From: Oscillospiraceae bacterium
GTDB taxonomy: Bacteria; Bacillota; Clostridia; Oscillospirales; Ruminococcaceae
Reading direction: 5' to 3'
Length of the DNA: 64,000 nt
NCBI GenBank assembly: GCA_017550285.1
Contig: JAFZPP010000028.1
Coordinates: forward strand, 62,001 to 126,000
The translations under genes and the position numbers were made by a program. Shown here one piece after another: positions 1 through 8,499 of this stretch. The notes beneath the pieces are model-generated. The model had not been told where the DNA came from, searched no databases, and saw nothing but the letters and a program-made list of their open reading frames with translations. How positions within the stretch are numbered: the stretch's first letter is position 1; each line of letters starts with the position of its first letter.

Positions 1-622
1 CGTCCACGATTGCAAAATTCGGTGCGCGCTGTACACGGTCCTTCTTATAAATGACCATGTTGTCACGCAGATAGTCAAAGCCCATTTCGTTGTTGGTGCC
101 GTAGGTGACATCGCAGGCATATGCAGCACGGCGCTCGTCATTGTTGAGATCATGAATGATGCAGCCGACCGTCAGACCGAGGAAGCGAAGCACCTTGCCC
201 ATTTCGTCAGACTGTGTTTTTGCCAGATAGTCGTTAACCGTAACAACATGGACACCGTCGCCGGACAGTCCGTTCAGATAGGAAGCGACACACGCGACCA
301 GTGTTTTACCTTCACCTGTACGCATCTCGGCAATTCTGCCCTGATGCAGAACAATGGCACCGATGATCTGAACCGGAAACGGCTTTTTACCGAGAATACG
401 GTCTGCCGCCTCACGGACTGTCGCCAGTGCTTCTACCATAATATCATCAAGCGTTTCGCCGTTGGCAAGGCGCTCACGGAATTCTGCTGTCTTCGCTTTC
501 AGAGAAGCATCCGACAGACCCTTATACTCCTCATCCAGATCAAGAACCTTCTTCTTGATCGGCTCAATTTTTGCAAGTTCTTTTTCGCTGTAGGATCCGA
601 AGATCCTGTTAAGTAAACTCAT
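1..622 (-). CDS. secA: SecA preprotein translocase ATPase, N-terminal part (cut by window edge)
   Basis: SecA is the cytoplasmic motor ATPase that pushes preproteins through SecYEG. Only the first ~207 residues are here; the frame runs off the left edge just as the DEVD (motif II) region begins. The protein starts MSLLNRIFG, and the nucleotide-binding fold shows the Walker A segment MRTGEGKTL, followed by VNDYLAKTQ and [16 protein letters not shown], all SecA hallmarks. The ATG sits behind an AAAGGCGG ribosome binding site. It has its own promoter and lies in the same direction as the murD operon upstream of it. Confidence 0.96.
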   Translation of the reverse strand, partial: MSLLNRIFGSYSEKELAKIEPIKKKVLDLDEEYKGLSDASLKAKTAEFRERLANGETLDDIMVEALATVREAADRILGKKPFPVQIIGAIVLHQGRIAEMRTGEGKTLVACVASYLNGLSGDGVHVVTVNDYLAKTQSDEMGKVLRFLGLTVGCIIHDLNNDERRAAYACDVTYGTNNEMGFDYLRDNMVIYKKDRVQRAPNFAIVD

Positions 623-699
623 TGAATAACCGCCTTTACACATAATCCGGAATCATCGTCCGGGCAGACTTCGCCCTTTGCTGTATTCCATACATATTT

Positions 700-728
700 A
701 GTTTACTATATATTTCATCATTTGTCAA
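700..728 (-). promoter_or_regulatory. secA promoter
   Basis: On the minus strand a perfect -35 TTGACA (723-728), a 17 bp AT-rich spacer and -10 TAAACT (700-705) lie about 80 bases before the secA start, just after the murD stop. It should drive secA separately from the murD operon. Confidence 0.7.
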
Positions 729-745
729 TAGGTAAAGGGAAATTT

Positions 746-2098
746 TCACTTTTCCGCCACAGAATCCGCCATGGCAAGCGCTTTGAAATGTTCACCGCGC
801 TTTTCAAAATTCTGATAGACATTGTAGCTTGCCGCCGCCGGTGACATCAGACAGATTTTCCCCTGCTGCGTAATTTTCTTTGCGATTGCGACTGCCTCAG
901 GCAGATCTGCCGCGTACTGCATCCGGCTGCGGAGCGTCTCCGGATAGGCATCCGCCTCTTGCAGAATGCGTTTACCGGAATCGGACATCAGAATGATATG
1001 CGGCACAGGAGAATGATGCAGATAATCCAGTAGCTGCGTATAACTGATACCTCTGTCCATGCCGCCGATCAGAACGGTATCCGTATCAGGCAGACTGTTA
1101 AGCGCCTGAATGCAGGTCTCACATGCAGTTGAGATCGAATCATCATACCAGCGTATGCCGTGATATATGCCGATCGGCGAAAGACGGTGCGGCAGCGGCT
1201 GAAAGCTGCGGATACCGTCTGTAATCTGCTGATCGGAGAGCCCGAGTCTCTTTGCAAGCGCATAGACAACCGCACAGTTATAGCGGTTATGCTCGCCGGT
1301 CAGCGAGATATCCGCAGGGATTTCACAGGTCGCGCCGCGGTAATACATTGTATTGCCGCCGAGCAGGGATACATCTGCATTCAAGTCGTCTTTGGCAAGG
1401 CGCAGGACCTCCGCCTGACAGTCCCCTTCCGCCGGAAGTGAAGGCTCTCCGCAGATCAGCAGATCACCGGGTTTCTGATTCCGGTAGATATTCTCCTTGC
1501 AGTAGGCATAATATGCAAAGGTGCCGTAGTGATCGAGATGTTCCTCATAGAGGTTCAGGAATACGGCAGTTTTCGGCGATACATGGTTATATTCAAGCTG
1601 ATGCACGCCCGTTTCCATGACGATTACAGTCTCGGGTCCGATCTGCTCATAGAGCTCTGCTGTCGGAATACCGATATTTCCGCCGAGTACAGACGGTACG
1701 CCTGCCTCATGCAGTACATGATACAGCAGCGAAGAGGTTGTCGATTTACCCTTTGTTCCGGTAATACCGATACACTGATCCCGATATGCCGAGAGAAACA
1801 GCTCTGTCAGAGAAGTGACGCGGCAGCTGAGCTTATCCGGCTGATATTCAGGTTTCAGCACGATGCCGGGGCTTTTGAATACGATGTCATATTCCCGCAT
1901 CGCAGCCTGATAATCCGCCCCGATATGCAGCGTCACACCCTCCGGCGCATCCTTGATCTCATTTGCATCGGAAATACCAAGCGAACGGTATCCGCCGACC
2001 TGCGTCATTCTGCGATACAGAGCCCTTCCCTCTCTGCCGAAGCCGAGCAGCAGAACCCGCTTTCCGTCAATCATCTCATGAAGTTTTCTGAGCAGCAT
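746..2098 (-). CDS. murD: MurD-type Mur ligase (UDP-MurNAc-L-Ala--glutamate ligase), variant motifs
   Basis: A 450-aa Mur ligase: N-terminal Rossmann-like domain with GFGREGRAL (about residues 19-27), central ATPase domain with the P-loop GITGTKGKSTTS (about 112-123) and a C-terminal domain ending in PAAASYNVYQNFEKRGEHF, typical of MurD. MurD adds D-Glu to UDP-MurNAc-L-Ala in the cytoplasm. Two signature segments are unusual: the usual SSFQLE is TGVHQLEY (about 161-168), and the usual DSKATN is DDSISTACE (about 317-325), which recalls MurD2-like enzymes rather than E. coli MurD. The start abuts the galK stop with no gap, so it is translated as the last gene of a galactose/esterase operon rather than in a dcw cluster. 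MurD family is sure; which glutamate isomer it uses is open. Confidence 0.85.
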   Translation of the reverse strand: MLLRKLHEMIDGKRVLLLGFGREGRALYRRMTQVGGYRSLGISDANEIKDAPEGVTLHIGADYQAAMREYDIVFKSPGIVLKPEYQPDKLSCRVTSLTELFLSAYRDQCIGITGTKGKSTTSSLLYHVLHEAGVPSVLGGNIGIPTAELYEQIGPETVIVMETGVHQLEYNHVSPKTAVFLNLYEEHLDHYGTFAYYAYCKENIYRNQKPGDLLICGEPSLPAEGDCQAEVLRLAKDDLNADVSLLGGNTMYYRGATCEIPADISLTGEHNRYNCAVVYALAKRLGLSDQQITDGIRSFQPLPHRLSPIGIYHGIRWYDDSISTACETCIQALNSLPDTDTVLIGGMDRGISYTQLLDYLHHSPVPHIILMSDSGKRILQEADAYPETLRSRMQYAADLPEAVAIAKKITQQGKICLMSPAAASYNVYQNFEKRGEHFKALAMADSVAEK

Positions 2099-3415
2099 TT
2101 ATTCTGCACCCTCCTGTTCATCCCACAATGCAGCCGCACCGCAGGCTCTGATTTGCAGCACATGGCACGCGCCCTTTCCGAGTACACGCTCCGTCTCCGC
2201 ACAAAACTGCGCAGTCATATCAACAGGCACATATGCCTGAACGGTTCCGGCAAAGCCGCCGCCGTGAACACGGTATGCGCCCCTGCCGGACAGCAATCGT
2301 TCGCACAGTGCCAGTGCAACGGCAACAGCCTGCTGCTGCGGTCTGCCGTTCGGCGAAATATTTTGCAGATGTGCCTCGGACGATCTGCCCGAAGCATTGA
2401 CAAGTGCGAGAAACCGATCAAAGCTGCCCGCACGCAGTACAGCAGTCTGCTCGGTCACACGGTCGTTATCCTGATAAAAATGCATTGCACGCAGCACGGC
2501 TCTGTCTCCGCAGGCTTTGCGGATTGCCGGAAGCTGTTCCCAGAACGCAGATTCATTCGTATCGCGCAGCACAGGTTTTCCGAGCATGTGTGCAACAGAT
2601 TTCATTTCCGCCGGAACTGCTGCATATTCATCGGTCAGACCGGCATGATCCGCACCGCTGTCGATGATACAGAGCGAATAGCCCTCTTTTGCAAGATCAA
2701 GCCGGATCTTCTCCCATTTCGGCGCAGCCGGATCGGCAAAGTCGATTGCCGAAACGCCGCCGAGCGCACATGCCATTTGATCCATCAGTCCGCACGGCTT
2801 TCCGAAGTATTCATTCTCCGCATACTGGGAAATCACAGCAAGCTCCGCCTGCGAAAATGCTCCGTCCGCAAAGAAATCATTGCAGATTGTTCCGATCAGA
2901 ACCTCGAAGGCTGCCGAGGACGAAAGTCCGCTCCCCTTCGGCACATCTGAGATCACATATGCATGGAAACCGCGAACCGGTTTGCCGAGCGCCGCAAATC
3001 TCGCCGTAATCCCGCGAATCAGTGCGGACGTTGTCCCCTGCTCCTCCGGTATCATTGCCGTTTCGTCTGCCGAAATACGAACCTCCGGATATCCCTCGGA
3101 GCAGACGCGAATCTCCGGACCGTCAAACGGTGCCGCAATCGCAATCATATCCAGACTGATACCGCCTGCCAGCACTCTGCCGTGCTGATGATCGGTATGA
3201 TTTCCGCCGAGCTCGGTTCTGCCGGAGACCGAGAACACTCTGAGCGGCTTCGCACCGTAAAGCACGGCAAACCGGTCAATCGCATTGATAATCCGCTGCC
3301 GGTAAGGCTCCAGTGCTTCGCCGCTGACACCGTAAAACTGTGTCAGTCTTTGATCAAAGACGCCGGATGCAGTCTGATGCCTGGCATCCGAAGCTGTCAT
3401 AAATATATTTCTCAT
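2099..3415 (-). CDS. galK: Galactokinase
   Basis: GHMP-family kinase that phosphorylates galactose to galactose-1-phosphate, first step of the Leloir pathway, in the cytoplasm. Visible motifs are the galactokinase signature GRTELGGNHTDHQ (N-terminal), the ATP loop PKGSGLSSSAAFE and the C-terminal VHGGGFAGT. The frame is open further upstream (to 3487), but the ATG at 3415 is chosen because GGAGGAT lies just before it and upstream codons overlap the preceding esterase gene. It starts 16 bases after the esterase stop and its stop abuts murD, so the three form one operon. No galT or galE is seen in the window. Confidence 0.93.
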   Translation of the reverse strand: MRNIFMTASDARHQTASGVFDQRLTQFYGVSGEALEPYRQRIINAIDRFAVLYGAKPLRVFSVSGRTELGGNHTDHQHGRVLAGGISLDMIAIAAPFDGPEIRVCSEGYPEVRISADETAMIPEEQGTTSALIRGITARFAALGKPVRGFHAYVISDVPKGSGLSSSAAFEVLIGTICNDFFADGAFSQAELAVISQYAENEYFGKPCGLMDQMACALGGVSAIDFADPAAPKWEKIRLDLAKEGYSLCIIDSGADHAGLTDEYAAVPAEMKSVAHMLGKPVLRDTNESAFWEQLPAIRKACGDRAVLRAMHFYQDNDRVTEQTAVLRAGSFDRFLALVNASGRSSEAHLQNISPNGRPQQQAVAVALALCERLLSGRGAYRVHGGGFAGTVQAYVPVDMTAQFCAETERVLGKGACHVLQIRACGAAALWDEQEGAE

Positions 3416-3431
3416 ATAATCCTCCGGTTTC

Positions 3432-4538
3432 TCACCAGCCGAGCCAGTCCTGAATTTCACGGCAAAGACAATCTGCCGCCTTCTCATGTGTGATAACCGA
3501 CGGATGCCAGTCTACGGCATACCCGTCTGACGCAGACTGCATTTCAAAGCGCATGCTTCTGACTCGGCAGTCTCCGGTTTCTGAAATGTAGTGTGCAACC
3601 GCCTGTGCAACAGCATCACAGAGCTTCTGATCCATGATACCGAGCGTGCAGAGAAGCGGTGCAGAAGGATTCTTTTCGCGGACGTTTTTCAGGAATTCAA
3701 CGTATGCACGCATAAATGCAGCCTGCTTTTCCGGATCTTCCCCTGTATAGGATGCATCGTTCGTTCCGAGATTGATTACAATCAGATCAGGCTGTTCCGC
3801 AAAATCCCAGAGATCATCCTGAATCCGGCGATTTCCTTCAATTGCTGCGGTACTGTATCCGGTCAGTCCGTAATAAGGCGGCACCAGCTCATGCGTCATC
3901 CTCTCGCCGGTTTCCGTATAGCCGGAAATGATGCCGTGACCGCTGTAGCAGACCATGCTGTAATCCGCATGCAGCCTCTGTGAAGTCAGATAAGCAAAGG
4001 ATTTCGCTGCGTTTTCATTGGCAGTTTTGAACGGTTCATCAGGAAACTGCCCGTCAATGCCATAGCCGCAGGTAATCGAATCTCCGATAAATTCAATCAG
4101 ATGCGGCAGTTTTTCGCCGGAAACAAAAATACTGTACTGATATTTCTGCACTGCGGTATCGGAAGACAGGATCCGGATTTCTCTCACACCGAGCGAGGAC
4201 ATCATCGCTTCTGACAGCTTCACGAGCCGTACCTGCGCAGTTTTTTCTTCCTCATCCGGATTCTGCACTGTAACCATTCGTTCCGGTTCCGTCAGCAGCG
4301 CTGCGGTTACAAGCGTATCATTACAGTACACTGCGTAACGTGCAGCCTTTGCTTCGCCCGCTGCATACGCCGAATCCGCAGTCAGTGTCAGGATGCATTC
4401 CTTCCCGCGAAATCCGAATTCGATACCGGTTGCAGACAAGCTGCACCAGAGTATACCGGTATCCGGATGATACGCGGTCCGACCGAGCTGTTTTGCCTGC
4501 TTTGCGCTGAAAACAGCTGTCTGTAGTCTTTGATTCAT
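3432..4538 (-). CDS. CE2-like carbohydrate esterase, SGNH/GDSL hydrolase
   Basis: A 368-aa protein with an N-terminal beta-sandwich-like region (about 1-140) and a C-terminal SGNH hydrolase domain: FIGDSITCGYG holds the catalytic Ser, NLGTNDASY the oxyanion Asn, and DWHPSVITHE the Asp/His pair near the C-terminus. This two-domain layout fits carbohydrate esterase family 2, which removes acetyl groups from xylan, glucomannan or their oligosaccharides. There is no signal peptide, so it would act on imported acetylated sugars in the cytoplasm. The ATG follows a perfect GGAGGT site. First gene of the operon with galK and murD, divergent from trmK. Confidence 0.82.
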   Translation of the reverse strand: MNQRLQTAVFSAKQAKQLGRTAYHPDTGILWCSLSATGIEFGFRGKECILTLTADSAYAAGEAKAARYAVYCNDTLVTAALLTEPERMVTVQNPDEEEKTAQVRLVKLSEAMMSSLGVREIRILSSDTAVQKYQYSIFVSGEKLPHLIEFIGDSITCGYGIDGQFPDEPFKTANENAAKSFAYLTSQRLHADYSMVCYSGHGIISGYTETGERMTHELVPPYYGLTGYSTAAIEGNRRIQDDLWDFAEQPDLIVINLGTNDASYTGEDPEKQAAFMRAYVEFLKNVREKNPSAPLLCTLGIMDQKLCDAVAQAVAHYISETGDCRVRSMRFEMQSASDGYAVDWHPSVITHEKAADCLCREIQDWLGW

Positions 4539-4592
4539 GATAACCTCCGTTTTTCGGCTGTTTCTGTATCTGATAGCCTTATATCTCTTTTT

Positions 4593-4637
4593 ATTATAGC
4601 AAAATCGGTTGCAAAATGCAACCGTTTATGATATAAT
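4593..4637. promoter_or_regulatory. Overlapping divergent promoters with an inverted repeat
   Basis: Two promoters face away from each other over shared bases. Plus strand: -35 TTGCAA (4609-4614), 17 bp, -10 TATAAT (4632-4637), for trmK. Minus strand: -35 TTGCAT (4616-4621), 17 bp, -10 TATAAT (4593-4598), for the esterase-galK-murD operon. Both -35 boxes lie in the inverted repeat GGTTGCAAAATGCAACC (4607-4623). The polymerases could not bind both at once, so the two operons probably compete or share a regulator. Confidence 0.7.
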
Positions 4638-4669
4638 TATAGAAAAGAAACGAAAAGGAGGCGGATCTC

Positions 4670-5353
4670 ATGATTCCGATTTCACCCAGACTGCTCTGCT
4701 GTGCGTCCATGCTGAAAGGCGACATTGTATGCGATATCGGTACAGATCATGCCTATCTTCCCGCCTATCTGATTCAGAGCGGCAAGGCAAAGCAGGTCAT
4801 TGCAACGGATGTGAAGCAGGGACCGCTGGATAGTGCAAAGGGAACGCTGAAAAAGTTTCATGTCGAGCAGCAGATCAGGCTGGTGCTCTCGGACGGTTTC
4901 GAGAAAGTAAATCCCAACGGCATTACAGATGTCGTAATCGCCGGAATGGGCGGTGAAACAATCCGTGATATTCTCGCAGCACCGAAAGCCGCATTTATCA
5001 AAAAGAATGTCAATCTGATTTTGCAGCCGATGACAAAAGCAGAGGTTCTGCGCACATGGCTTGCAGAAAACGGCTTTGCACTGATTCGGGAAACAGCCGT
5101 CAAGGATACGCATGTGTATACCGTCATGCAGGCAGAGTACACCGGACAGCCGCAGGAAATCAGCGAAGCACAGCGCTACTGCGGCAAGCTGCGGCGCTCC
5201 GATCCGCTGACGAAAATCTATATGGCAGGAGTGCAGGAGCGTCTGCACACAAAAGCTGCCGGTTTGCTGGAAGCAGGGAATGATGCTGAATACGCATCTG
5301 TTCGCAGCCTGCTCGATGAGATCAATCAGTGGCTCAGCCCGAGCCGGAGGTAA
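4670..5353 (+). CDS. trmK: tRNA (adenine(22)-N1)-methyltransferase TrmK
   Basis: Class I SAM-dependent methyltransferase that makes m1A22 in bacterial tRNA. The SAM site is VCDIGTDHAYLPAYL near the N-terminus, followed by ATDVKQGPLDSAK and the family-typical VIAGMGGETI and LILQPMT. At 227 aa it has the usual length for the TrmK/YqfN family. A very strong AAAAGGAGG site precedes the ATG. It is followed 3 bases later by the NIF3-family gene, the same pairing as yqfN-yqfO in Bacillus. Confidence 0.93.
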   Translation: MIPISPRLLCCASMLKGDIVCDIGTDHAYLPAYLIQSGKAKQVIATDVKQGPLDSAKGTLKKFHVEQQIRLVLSDGFEKVNPNGITDVVIAGMGGETIRDILAAPKAAFIKKNVNLILQPMTKAEVLRTWLAENGFALIRETAVKDTHVYTVMQAEYTGQPQEISEAQRYCGKLRRSDPLTKIYMAGVQERLHTKAAGLLEAGNDAEYASVRSLLDEINQWLSPSRR

Positions 5354-5356
5354 TAC

Positions 5357-6145
5357 ATGACAATACAGGATATTTATAAGATTCTCGATGAATATGCACC
5401 GTTTTCCCTACAGGAATCCTATGATAATTCGGGGTTGCTCGCCGGCGATCCGCAGCTGACGGTCAAAACGGTCATGCTGACACTGGATATCACAATACCG
5501 GTCATTGAGGAAGCTGTGCAGAAAGGCGCCGATCTGATTCTTGCGCATCATCCCGTCATCTGGACGCCGCTGCGCAGCATTTCACCGTCACATCCGGTCT
5601 GGCATCTTGTGCGGCATAATATCGGCGCAATCTGTTCGCATACCTGCTTCGATATTGCGGAGGGCGGTCTGAACGATGCATTCGGGCAGCGTTTGCGAAA
5701 GTTTATCCCGATGCAGGAGAAAAACGATCCGCTCACTGTGCTTTCCGGCGAACGCATCCTCGGGAACTGTGCCGATCTCACAGCGCCAGCTGATGCCGAA
5801 GCACTGGCTGCAAATCTGAAGGAAGCCCTCGGATGCATCTCGCTGCGCTATATCCGCGGAAGAAAAGCCGACGCAATCCGGCGCATCGCATGGTGTACAG
5901 GCAGCGGCGGTGATCTGATTCAGGATGCAATGCAAGCCGGAGCCGATGCGCTGATCACCGGCGACTGCAAGCACAGCATCTGGGCAGAAGCGCAGAACCG
6001 CAATTTCACACTGTTTGACTGCGGTCATTTTGAGACAGAAGTGATTATTATTGAGCAGTTCCGCAGGATACTTGAGAAATCTGCGCCGGAACTGCATGTC
6101 ATTGATTCTGCTGTCGGATCAAAACCGTTCTTTCAGACACTGTAA
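5357..6145 (+). CDS. NIF3-family dinuclear metal protein (YqfO-like)
   Basis: A 262-aa NIF3/DUF34 family protein. Members form hexameric toroids with a two-metal site; a GTP cyclohydrolase I activity has been suggested for some, but the cellular role is unsettled. Visible family motifs are SYDNSGLLAGDP near the N-terminus, LILAHHPVIW (metal-binding His pair), ICSHTCFDIAEGGLND, ITGDCKHS and the C-terminal DCGHFETE. It lacks the ~100-aa insert found in the longer Bacillus YqfO. Cotranscribed with trmK. Confidence 0.9.
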   Translation: MTIQDIYKILDEYAPFSLQESYDNSGLLAGDPQLTVKTVMLTLDITIPVIEEAVQKGADLILAHHPVIWTPLRSISPSHPVWHLVRHNIGAICSHTCFDIAEGGLNDAFGQRLRKFIPMQEKNDPLTVLSGERILGNCADLTAPADAEALAANLKEALGCISLRYIRGRKADAIRRIAWCTGSGGDLIQDAMQAGADALITGDCKHSIWAEAQNRNFTLFDCGHFETEVIIIEQFRRILEKSAPELHVIDSAVGSKPFFQTL

Positions 6146-6151
6146 TATCAT

Positions 6152-6193
6152 AACAGCCGGAGCAGCTTGTGAACTGACTCCGGCTGTTTTATT
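6152..6193 (+). terminator. Intrinsic terminator after the trmK operon
   Basis: An 11 bp stem, AACAGCCGGAG (6152-6162) with CTCCGGCTGTT (6178-6188), is followed by a T-rich tract. It lies between converging genes and may also act weakly on the minus strand. Confidence 0.85.
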
Positions 6194-7007
6194 ATCCGAT
6201 CACATAATTTTTGACATCGTATACTTCCATGATTGTATCAAAATCAAACAAAATACGCACTCCGGCAAGACGCGCACCGTCATAATAGCGGTAAATCGTG
6301 GTATAGACCGTCTGTGAACCGCTGCGATCCTCCATAAGCCAAAGCTCACAGGTATAATCTTTGCCGCTGACGCTGACATCGGAAGACTGCTGACATGCAA
6401 AATACATACCGTTGTGATCCTCCGTGCCGAAGAAATATTCATTGAGCTTCGGTACATATGCTTCCGGATCGTTCTTCCAGCTGCTGCCGGATTTCTTCTG
6501 ATAGCCGACACCGTCTCTGCGATAGGTAAAGGATTTCATGAATAGCGCATTCTCAGAGCCGGTTCTTACTTCGAGAATATCCTCAGCATTATTGTGCGAA
6601 TAGGTGTATTCGGTCATGATATTTTGCAGCTCCTGCTTTTCATCAAACATATACATTGCGGCATCAATGCGCAGATTCTGATTGCTGATCTCCTCTGAAA
6701 GTGCCCTGGCACGAGAACCTGCTGCCTCTAAATTCTCATCGAAAACAGCTTCACCCTCCTGATAATCAAACCGAAGATTCTGCAAAACAGCATGATAAAA
6801 GTTATTCTTTCTTGCAACCACACTGATCAGGAGTAAGGCTGCAAAAACAGCAATCAGAATCAGCAGCAGGATCAGCTTTTTATTCGGATTGCGTTCTGCA
6901 AGCTCCGCCTCATCAGATCCGCAGTAAGGCACAAAGCCCTCCTCCGGCTTTTCATCCTCCGGCGACGGCGGAAGAATCGGCTCATATACTTGTTCCTTTT
7001 CGTCCAT
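6192..7007 (-). CDS. Single-pass membrane protein of unknown function, coupled to OadG-like gene
   Basis: A 271-aa protein I do not recognise. It has an acidic Pro/Glu-rich cytoplasmic N-terminus (about 1-40), one membrane segment (about 44-64, LILLLILIAVFAALLLI), then a ~200-aa predicted outside domain rich in charged and aromatic residues. There are no catalytic motifs I can name. Its ATG overlaps the stop of the OadG-like gene by one base (TAATG), so it is translationally coupled to the Na+-pump genes and probably belongs to the same riboswitch-controlled operon. It could be an accessory or sensory subunit, but that is only context. Confidence 0.6.
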   Translation of the reverse strand: MDEKEQVYEPILPPSPEDEKPEEGFVPYCGSDEAELAERNPNKKLILLLILIAVFAALLLISVVARKNNFYHAVLQNLRFDYQEGEAVFDENLEAAGSRARALSEEISNQNLRIDAAMYMFDEKQELQNIMTEYTYSHNNAEDILEVRTGSENALFMKSFTYRRDGVGYQKKSGSSWKNDPEAYVPKLNEYFFGTEDHNGMYFACQQSSDVSVSGKDYTCELWLMEDRSGSQTVYTTIYRYYDGARLAGVRILFDFDTIMEVYDVKNYVIG

Positions 7008-7183
7008 TATGACTCCTTTTGCTCCGGATCGGATGCATCCGGTTTGGATGTCAGCTTATTGAGCAGAATCGTCAGCAGCATAATCACGCCGATGACAATG
7101 AAGATGCCGAGCATACCGAGGCCCATATAGCGCAGATTCTCTACAAAATGCATCGGCTCAAACGAAGCAGTCAGATTCAGCAT
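7007..7183 (-). CDS. OadG-like small gamma subunit of a Na+-pumping decarboxylase
   Basis: A 58-aa ORF beginning MLNLTASFEPMHFVENLRYM with one membrane helix (about residues 20-42, GLGMLGIFIVIGVIMLLTILLN in pattern) and a short polar tail. This size and topology match OadG/gamma subunits, which anchor the carboxyltransferase part to the beta subunit. A good ribosome binding site (AAAGGAG) precedes the ATG. It lies 18 bases after the beta subunit stop and its own stop overlaps the next start. Assignment rests on size, topology and position, since the family has little sequence conservation. Confidence 0.72.
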   Translation of the reverse strand: MLNLTASFEPMHFVENLRYMGLGMLGIFIVIGVIMLLTILLNKLTSKPDASDPEQKES

Positions 7184-7201
7184 AACAATACTCCTTTCCG
7201 G

Positions 7202-8311
7202 TCAGTGCAGGAAGAAATTGAGGATGAGACCGCCCGCGATGACGGATGCGATCTGTCCGGATACATTGACACCGGTCGCCTGCATCAGCAGGAAATTCGT
7301 CGGGTCCTCTTTCAGTGCGAGCTTGTGAACGACTCTGCCGGACATCGGGAATGCAGAAATACCTGCTGCACCGATCATCGGATTGATCTTCTTCTTGAGG
7401 AACAGATTGAGAATCTTTGCAAAGATCACGCCGCCTGCCGTGTCAAAGATAAACGCGACAAGACCGAGTCCGAGAATCAGAAGTGTATCAACACGAAGGA
7501 ACTTATCCGCCTGCATCTGCGAAGCAATCGTAATGCCGAGGAAAATCGTGACCAGATTTGCAAGAACCTTCTGTGCAGTTTCGGAAAGGCTGTCCAATAC
7601 GCCGCACTCGCGGATCAGGTTGCCGAACATCAGGAAGCCGACAAGTGCCACGGATGCAGGTGCAATCAGACCGGCGATAATCGTAATGCAGATCGGGAAC
7701 AGAATACGCGTGGTCTTGGAAACCGGCTTCTGCGTATACTCCATACGGATTTTGCGTTCGTTCTTTGTTGTCAGCAGCTTGATGATCGGCGGCTGAATGA
7801 TCGGTACAAGCGCCATATACGAATATGCAGCGACCATGATCGCGCCGATATAATTGGATTGCAGCTTCTGACCGACAACAATCGAGGTCGGACCGTCCGC
7901 AGCGCCGATAATCGCAATGGATGCAGCATCATTCAGATCAAAGAACATCGACGCCATGCAGAGCGTGAAGAAGATACCGAACTGTGCCGCGGCACCGAAC
8001 AGCATCAGAACCGGATTCGAGAGCAGCGGACCGAAGTCGATCATCGCGCCGATACCGATAAACAGAATCAGCGGAAACAGCTCATTCGCAATACCCGCAC
8101 TATATAATATACTGAGCGGACCCGCCTCCGCACCCTGCGTAATTGCACCGGAGAGCGGCAGATTGACAAGAATTGCGCCGAAGCCCATCGGCAGCAGAAG
8201 CGTCGGCTCCATGTCCTTCTTCACAGCAAGGTAGATCAGCACGCCGCCGATCAGCCACATGATAATCATTTTAATGTCGAGATTGAGCAGATTCTGGTAT
8301 AAGACCTCCAT
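7202..8311 (-). CDS. Na+-transporting carboxylic acid decarboxylase beta subunit (OadB family)
   Basis: A polytopic membrane protein of 369 aa that pumps Na+ out of the cell using decarboxylation of a biotin-bound carboxyl group (oxaloacetate, methylmalonyl-CoA or glutaconyl-CoA type). Family motifs include IGIGAMIDFGPLLSNP with the membrane Asp, IGAADGPTSIVV, and GISAFPMSGRVV near the C-terminus. The reading frame extends upstream to 8422, but the ATG at 8311 is chosen: it starts MEVLYQNLL, has GGAAAGG before it, and the upstream codons fall in the terminator and riboswitch-like leader. No alpha (carboxyltransferase) or biotin carrier gene is in the window, so the substrate is unknown. Confidence 0.92.
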   Translation of the reverse strand: MEVLYQNLLNLDIKMIIMWLIGGVLIYLAVKKDMEPTLLLPMGFGAILVNLPLSGAITQGAEAGPLSILYSAGIANELFPLILFIGIGAMIDFGPLLSNPVLMLFGAAAQFGIFFTLCMASMFFDLNDAASIAIIGAADGPTSIVVGQKLQSNYIGAIMVAAYSYMALVPIIQPPIIKLLTTKNERKIRMEYTQKPVSKTTRILFPICITIIAGLIAPASVALVGFLMFGNLIRECGVLDSLSETAQKVLANLVTIFLGITIASQMQADKFLRVDTLLILGLGLVAFIFDTAGGVIFAKILNLFLKKKINPMIGAAGISAFPMSGRVVHKLALKEDPTNFLLMQATGVNVSGQIASVIAGGLILNFFLH

Positions 8312-8341
8312 AATTTCATTCCTTTCCTGAGCGTCTGAGGT

Positions 8342-8397
8342 AAAAAAACAGACCTTTATCGCGCCGCAGCCCAATGGGCACCGTGCGATAAAAGTCT
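8342..8397 (-). terminator. Intrinsic terminator of the riboswitch expression platform
   Basis: On the minus strand AGACTTTTATCGC (8397-8385) pairs with GCGATAAAGGTCT (8362-8350), giving a ~13 bp stem with one mismatch, followed by seven T residues (8348-8342). It lies between the aptamer and the OadB start. Its 5' arm overlaps the 3' side of aptamer helix P1, so the two structures exclude each other. Confidence 0.85.
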
Positions 8398-8493
8398 TGC
8401 CGTTTGATGTTCGTGCGGGCACAGATGCGTGCCGGGTATGACGTCACGAACGACAACCCTCTGCGGGAAGATTGCCGGCTACTCCCTCTTATC
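8387..8493 (-). promoter_or_regulatory. Riboswitch-like leader, probable yybP-ykoY (Mn2+) family
   Basis: Read on the minus strand, GATAAGAG (8493-8486) pairs with CTTTTATC (8394-8387), closing an aptamer of about 107 nt. Straight after the first arm comes GGAGTAGC, the best-known conserved block of yybP-ykoY RNAs. A second arm holds ACGTCATACC inside a helix (TTCGTG with CACGAA) capped by a GGCAC/GTGCC hairpin, and the 3' side ends GGCAAGACTTTT, close to the family's GCAAGACCUUU. P1 uses the same bases as the terminator's 5' arm, so ligand binding should prevent termination (an ON switch). The structure is seen directly; the Mn2+ class is by recalled consensus. Confidence 0.7.
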
Positions 8494-8499
8494 TTTCAT

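Noticed and set aside
1529..2950. Long plus-strand open frame of 473 codons
   Set aside because: It lies antisense to murD and galK, both of which have clear motifs and ribosome sites; its translation is Arg/Cys/His-rich with no recognisable domain, typical of a codon-bias shadow.
7019..8107. Plus-strand open frame of 362 codons
   Set aside because: Antisense to the OadB and OadG-like genes and made of repeated charged residues with no domain.
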